Assembly (NCBI RefSeq): GCF_014637725.1 | Contig: NZ_BMFC01000009.1 | Location: 120,264-184,263, forward strand | DNA length: 64,000 nucleotides | Direction of reading: 5' to 3' | Source of the DNA: Marivita lacus | Lineage (GTDB): Bacteria > Pseudomonadota > Alphaproteobacteria > Rhodobacterales > Rhodobacteraceae | Shown: positions 60,150 through 64,000 of the stretch, piece by piece | How positions within the stretch are numbered: position 1 is the first letter of the stretch | Layout of the letters: each line of letters begins with the position of its first letter | Made by a program: the position numbers and the translations under genes | The notes under the pieces: generated by a model | The model's input: only the letters and a program-made list of their open reading frames with translations | Databases searched by the model: none | What the model was told of the DNA's origin: nothing

Positions 60150-62444
60150 ATGAAATTTCGCTTTCCGATCGTCATCATCGACGAAGACTACCAGTCGGAA
60201 AATTCTTCCGGCTTGGGAATCCGCGCTGTCGCCGATGCGATCATGGATCAGGGCTTCGAGGTTTTGGGGACGACCAGCTATGGCGACCTGTCGAAATTCG
60301 CGCAGCAGCAATCCCGCGCCAGCGCCTTCGTCCTGTCGATAGACGACGAGGAATTCACGCCCGGACCCGACCTTGATCCGGCCGTCCTCAACTTGAGGAA
60401 TTTCATTGAGGAAGTGCGTTGGAAGAACGAGCACGTTCCGATCTACATCTACGGTGAAACCAAGACCAGCCGGCACCTTCCGAACGATATCCTGCGCGAA
60501 TTGCATGGGTTCATCCACATGTTCGAGGATACGCCCGACTTCGTGGCACGTCATATCGTTCGGGATGCCAAGGCCTATCTTGAGGCGATCCAGCCCCCGT
60601 TCTTCAAGGCGTTATTGGATTATGCCGAGGACGGCTCGTATTCGTGGCATTGCCCCGGCCATTCCGGCGGTGTCGCGTTTCTCAAAAGCCCCATTGGCCA
60701 GATGTACCACCAGTTTTACGGCGAAAACATGCTGCGAGCGGATGTCTGCAACTCGGTCGAGGAATTGGGGCAGTTGCTGGACCACGACGGCGCAATCGGC
60801 GCATCCGAGCGGAATGCCGCGCGGATTTTCAATGCCGACCACTGCTTTTTCGTGACCAACGGCACCAGTACATCCAACAAGATGGTCTGGCACCACACGG
60901 TTGCCCCAGGCGATGTGGTCGTGGTGGATCGCAACTGCCACAAATCCATCCTGCACAGCATCATCATGACCGGCGCCATCCCGGTGTTCCTGAAGCCGAC
61001 CCGCAATCACTACGGGATCATCGGCCCCATTCAGAAGGCCGAATTCGAGATCGACGCGATCAAGGAAAAGATCAGGGCCAATCCCCTGCTGACCCATGTC
61101 GACGCCGATACGGTCAAGCCGCGCATCGTCACCCTGACGCAATCGACCTATGACGGCGTGCTCTACAACACCGAAACGATCAAGGAACTGCTGGACGGCT
61201 ACGTGGAAAACCTGCATTTCGACGAAGCCTGGTTGCCGCATGCCGCGTTCCATCCCTTCTACGGCAATTTCCATTCAATGGGCCGCAAGCGCGAAAGGCC
61301 ACGCCAATCGGTGACCTATGCGACGCAATCCATTCACAAGCTGCTCGCCGGGATTTCGCAGGCAAGCCAAGTGCTGGTGCAGGACAGCCAAGAGACCAAG
61401 CTGGACCGCCACCTGTTCAATGAAGCCTACCTCATGCACACCTCGACCAGTCCGCAATACAGCATCATCGCAAGCTGTGACGTGGCCGCGGCAATGATGG
61501 AGCCGCCGGGCGGGCGGGCGTTGGTCGAAGAAAGCATTCTGGAGTCACTCGATTTCCGCCGTGCCATGCGCAAGGTGGACGAAGAGTTCGGTCCGGACGA
61601 ATGGTGGTTCGAGGTCTGGGGCCCTGAAGAGCTGGATGACGAAGGCGTCGACCATCCCAAGAACTGGGTCCTGCGCCGGACCGACGCGGAAGCGGTTCAG
61701 GAAGCGGACGGCAAAGACAGCTGGCACGGCTTTGGCGACATGGCACGCGGCTTCAACATGCTGGACCCGATCAAGGCCACGATCCTGACCCCGGGCCTGA
61801 ACATGGATGGCCGTTTCGAAGATACCGGCATCCCCGCATCTATCGTGACACGATTCCTGGCCGAGCATGGCGTGGTCGTTGAGAAGACCGGGCTTTACAG
61901 CTTTTTCGTGATGTTCACCATCGGGATCACAAAGGGACGCTGGAATTCGCTTTTGACCGAATTGCAGCAGTTCAAGGATGATTACGACAAGAACCAACCC
62001 TTGTGGCGGTCCATGCCTGAATTCTGCGCCAAGCAACCGCAATATGAAAAGTTCGGCCTGCGCGACCTGTGCCAGCACGTGCATTCATTTTACCGGCAGT
62101 TCGACATCGCCATCCTGTCGACCGAGATGTATCTCAGCGACCTGACGCCCGCGATGAAGCCGTCCGATGCCTTCGCCAGCATTGCGGCGCGAAAAACGGA
62201 ACGCGTGCCTATCGACGACCTAGAAGGCCGGATCACCACAAGCCTTGTCACACCCTATCCGCCCGGAATTCCATTGCTTATCCCCGGTGAGGTGTTCAAC
62301 AAGAAAATCGTCGAGTACCTTCAATTCAACCGAACCTTCGCGCGCGAATGCCCGGGATTCGAAATCGATATTCATGGTTTGGTACAGCAGGAAACCGAAA
62401 CAGGTCAGATGGAATATTTCGCGGACTGTGTTGCAGAGCAGTGA
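60150..62444 (+). CDS. PLP-dependent Orn/Lys/Arg decarboxylase (biodegradative fold)
   Basis: A 764-residue protein of the large fold-type I (AdiA/CadA/SpeF-like) decarboxylases. An N-terminal response-regulator-like wing domain (FPIVIIDEDY, GFEVLGTTSYGDL, FVLSIDDEEF) is followed by the PLP core: YSWHCPGHSGGVAFLKSP, FFVTNGTSTSNKMV, HKSILHSIIMTGAIPVFL, and QSIHKLLAG with the Schiff-base Lys397. The C-terminal domain has PGLNMDGRFEDTGIP and TPYPPGIPLLIPGE. Arginine is the best guess because the closest remembered sequences are arginine decarboxylases; lysine or ornithine remains possible. GGAG upstream sets the start. Confidence 0.85.
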   Translation: MKFRFPIVIIDEDYQSENSSGLGIRAVADAIMDQGFEVLGTTSYGDLSKFAQQQSRASAFVLSIDDEEFTPGPDLDPAVLNLRNFIEEVRWKNEHVPIYIYGETKTSRHLPNDILRELHGFIHMFEDTPDFVARHIVRDAKAYLEAIQPPFFKALLDYAEDGSYSWHCPGHSGGVAFLKSPIGQMYHQFYGENMLRADVCNSVEELGQLLDHDGAIGASERNAARIFNADHCFFVTNGTSTSNKMVWHHTVAPGDVVVVDRNCHKSILHSIIMTGAIPVFLKPTRNHYGIIGPIQKAEFEIDAIKEKIRANPLLTHVDADTVKPRIVTLTQSTYDGVLYNTETIKELLDGYVENLHFDEAWLPHAAFHPFYGNFHSMGRKRERPRQSVTYATQSIHKLLAGISQASQVLVQDSQETKLDRHLFNEAYLMHTSTSPQYSIIASCDVAAAMMEPPGGRALVEESILESLDFRRAMRKVDEEFGPDEWWFEVWGPEELDDEGVDHPKNWVLRRTDAEAVQEADGKDSWHGFGDMARGFNMLDPIKATILTPGLNMDGRFEDTGIPASIVTRFLAEHGVVVEKTGLYSFFVMFTIGITKGRWNSLLTELQQFKDDYDKNQPLWRSMPEFCAKQPQYEKFGLRDLCQHVHSFYRQFDIAILSTEMYLSDLTPAMKPSDAFASIAARKTERVPIDDLEGRITTSLVTPYPPGIPLLIPGEVFNKKIVEYLQFNRTFARECPGFEIDIHGLVQQETETGQMEYFADCVAEQ

Positions 62445-62929
62445 TGGGCTGTCTTCGAGGAGAGGTGAACGTGCATCGTTTCAAAATTGAGGCGATGCAC
62501 CCACATCAGGGAGGTGACCGCCAAGCAGTTCGACCCCAACGGAAAATTATCGTCGGTCAATCAAGACAGACCTTGGTGTGCTGAGCCATCAATCTCTGGC
62601 TTGGCGGGACAAAAGCAGACCGGCGTAGAACGTCTGAAACAGGACGATGTTGCCGACGTCCACATGCACATTATCGGCGGCTTCATCCTTCTTGTCCGCG
62701 AGGATTTTCGATCTTGCGGCAGGCACCAAAAATTTTTCTTCCGCCCGACAGATCAACCAGTTGCATTGATACAATGCAAGGCTATCTGTCCTTTGAGGAT
62801 GGGCGCTTTTACAGGTTAAACCCGGCTTGGTCTCTTCGCATTCGGATCATTGTATACGCGGCTCTCATCGGTTTTGAGCCCGCGAACGATTGTCCTTTTG
62901 CGTTTTTTTCAAAATAGGAAGCCATTCTA
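62445..62929. other. Gap without a supported gene
   Basis: About 485 bases between the decarboxylase and the fasciclin gene contain only short, non-protein-like frames. The last 60 bases are AT-rich with an AGGAAG site for the next gene. No tRNA, repeat or terminator is clear. Confidence 0.5.
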
Positions 62930-63355
62930 ATGTCAAATACTCTTCACGACATCGTCGACACGGCCGTGGCCGCAGGCACGTTCAATACTTTGGTTGCAGC
63001 TGTGACCGCTGCTGACCTTGGTGCGACGCTGAAAGGCGAAGGCCCGTTCACTGTTTTCGCGCCCAACGACGATGCTTTTGCAAAATTGCCGGCCGGGACG
63101 GTCGAAGATCTCGTAAAGCCTGAGAATAAAGCCAAGCTGACAGCGATCCTGACCTACCATGTAATGGCAGGAAAAGTCATGGCGGCCGATATCGCAGGCA
63201 AGAAACTGGAGCCCGCTACCGTCAACGGTCAGGCTCTCCATGTCGACGCGACCTCGGGCGTGACCGTCAACGGCGCCACAGTTGTGGCGGCAGACGTCGA
63301 CTGCACAAATGGCGTGATCCACGTCATTGATGCAGTTCTGATGCCAACCGAGTGA
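62930..63355 (+). CDS. Fasciclin (FAS1) domain protein
   Basis: A 141-residue single FAS1-domain protein. Domain motifs: [39 protein letters not shown] (H1 motif), [10 protein letters not shown] and the H2-like [14 protein letters not shown]. No signal peptide is evident in the first residues ([18 protein letters not shown]), which is unlike most exported members. FAS1 domains mediate adhesion; role here is open. A TTCG-loop terminator follows. Confidence 0.85.
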   Translation: MSNTLHDIVDTAVAAGTFNTLVAAVTAADLGATLKGEGPFTVFAPNDDAFAKLPAGTVEDLVKPENKAKLTAILTYHVMAGKVMAADIAGKKLEPATVNGQALHVDATSGVTVNGATVVAADVDCTNGVIHVIDAVLMPTE

Positions 63356-63378
63356 TTGCACGAAAAATGCTCAATCTC

Positions 63379-63400
63379 TGCCCGGCGTTCGCGCCGGGCA
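63379..63400 (+). terminator. Terminator after the fasciclin gene
   Basis: TGCCCGGCG and CGCCGGGCA form a nine-base stem closed by a TTCG tetraloop, followed by TCTTT. The hairpin ends the fasciclin transcript. Confidence 0.75.
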
Positions 63401-63609
63401 TCTTTGGTCGCAGTATCAGTCCAACTGTTGGTACACCAATTTCATAAATTTTCGAAACCAAGCCGCATTTTGAAGGCGAGTGAATTTCCGAAGCATCACG
63501 CATAAATGATGGCGGTTCAGGTCTTCTATTGCCTACTCGATGCCGACGGGAGGGGGCATCAATGCCGTCACCAGAGCCACAGAAATCTGCCTGAGTTACA
63601 TGTTGAAAT

Positions 63610-63874
63610 CTACAGGAAAACAGTTGCCGTAACAGGAACGAGTGCCACGATCACCAGCACGACGAGCATGACAGCGATGAACGGCAATGTCGCGGCGAAG
63701 ATTTGTTCGACCGACACGTTTGGATCGTTGAGCGTGTTGTGGACCGTAAAGACGGATATGCCGAAGGGTGGCGTAAGTAGTCCGATCTCAACGGCGATCA
63801 CCGTCACAATCCCGAAATGCATCAGGTCGAGACCAAGACCTTGTGCAATTGGCGCGGCAATGGGCACCTTGATG
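63610..63874 (-). pseudogene. C-terminal piece of a TRAP large permease gene, cut by an IS
   Basis: About 88 codons match the C-terminal end of DctM: PIAAPIAQGLGLDLMHFGIV, then EIGLLTPPFGISVFTVHN and a final hydrophobic helix (LPFIAVMLVVLVIVALVP). The frame is lost at an abrupt junction with the terminal repeat of an IS66-type element. The N-terminal part should lie beyond the IS, to the right of the window. The gene is thus inactivated unless the IS provides expression. Confidence 0.8.
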
Positions 63875-64000
63875 GTAAGGCTACGGTGAGGGCCGTCTGA
63901 CTTTGGCTACGATCCGATGATAAGTCCGACCTTATGTCCGATTTCATCCACCGACCTCAAATTGAAGTTCTCTCTGCCGCCGATGGCGTTCGCCGTCGGC
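63875..64000 (+). mobile_element. Left end of an IS66-family insertion sequence
   Basis: The segment starts with GTAAGGCTACGGTGAGGGC, which fits the GTAAG-type terminal inverted repeat of IS66 elements, directly at the break in the TRAP permease gene. A TnpA-like reading frame starts 59 bases later. The element runs off the window, so its other end and target duplication cannot be checked. Confidence 0.7.
63934..64000 (+). CDS. IS66 TnpA-like protein, N-terminal fragment
   Basis: The ATG opens a frame reading MSDFIHRPQIEVLS then AADGVRRR to the window edge. IS66 TnpA (OrfA) proteins begin with an IEVL/IEIL segment followed by a run of arginines before the RHH/HTH helix, which this matches. 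Only about 22 residues are visible. Confidence 0.6.
   Translation, partial: MSDFIHRPQIEVLSAADGVRRR

Overview
The window reads as a GC-rich alphaproteobacterial chromosome, most likely Rhodobacterales (roseobacter group). The grounds are the dense set of TRAP and tripartite-tricarboxylate uptake operons, a cobalamin-riboswitch/btuB unit, a membrane-anchored c-type cytochrome, an RTX/DUF4214 secreted protein, and the gene style of the integrated elements. This is judged from protein families only; no ribosomal RNA or other taxonomic marker is present.

Left part (1-24869) is accessory DNA stacked at one tRNA-Phe locus. Two perfect 46-bp copies of the 3' half of a tRNA-Phe(GAA) gene lie at 4412-4457 and 24824-24869; the intact tRNA should lie left of the window. 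The first element (only its right end is visible, 1-4457) carries an AAA ATPase, a primase-like protein, an AlpA-type regulator, an unknown protein and an apparently intact tyrosine integrase, a satellite-like replication/integration module. The second element (4458-24869, about 20.4 kb) has an integrase broken by an in-frame TAA, excisionase-like regulators and an XRE regulator. It then carries cargo: two adjacent PLD-nuclease/SF2-helicase fusion proteins, a large STAND-type NTPase with an N-terminal nuclease-like region, and three separate hipBA toxin-antitoxin modules, one with a frameshifted hipA. It ends in a MobC-like protein without a relaxase and a helix-turn-helix Rep-like protein surrounded by iteron-like repeats. 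The helicase pair plus STAND protein is the best candidate for an undescribed anti-phage system.

Right part (24870-63874) is metabolic backbone. It contains, in order: a SnoaL-like protein and a cytochrome c with a very acidic linker; a LysR-controlled TRAP transporter with an alpha/beta hydrolase; a glucosylglycerate synthesis pair (HAD phosphatase and GpgS) convergent with a GH13 sugar phosphorylase that could recycle the same compound; a response regulator/histidine kinase/binding-protein operon divergent from tctCBA, which runs on into a CoA-transferase, a citryl-CoA lyase-like enzyme and an AbrB-family permease (a complete import, activation and cleavage route for a citrate-like acid). 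Next come a GntR/M20/creatinase-type M24 operon divergent from a class III aminotransferase; a BadF-type sugar kinase; riboswitch-controlled btuB-btuF; a zincin-like RTX protein; an iron(III) binding protein and permease that share a terminator; a hydroxypyruvate-isomerase-like protein; a large PLP arginine/lysine/ornithine decarboxylase; and a fasciclin protein.

The far right edge shows a second TRAP large-permease gene cut by the left end of an IS66-family insertion sequence, which runs off the window.
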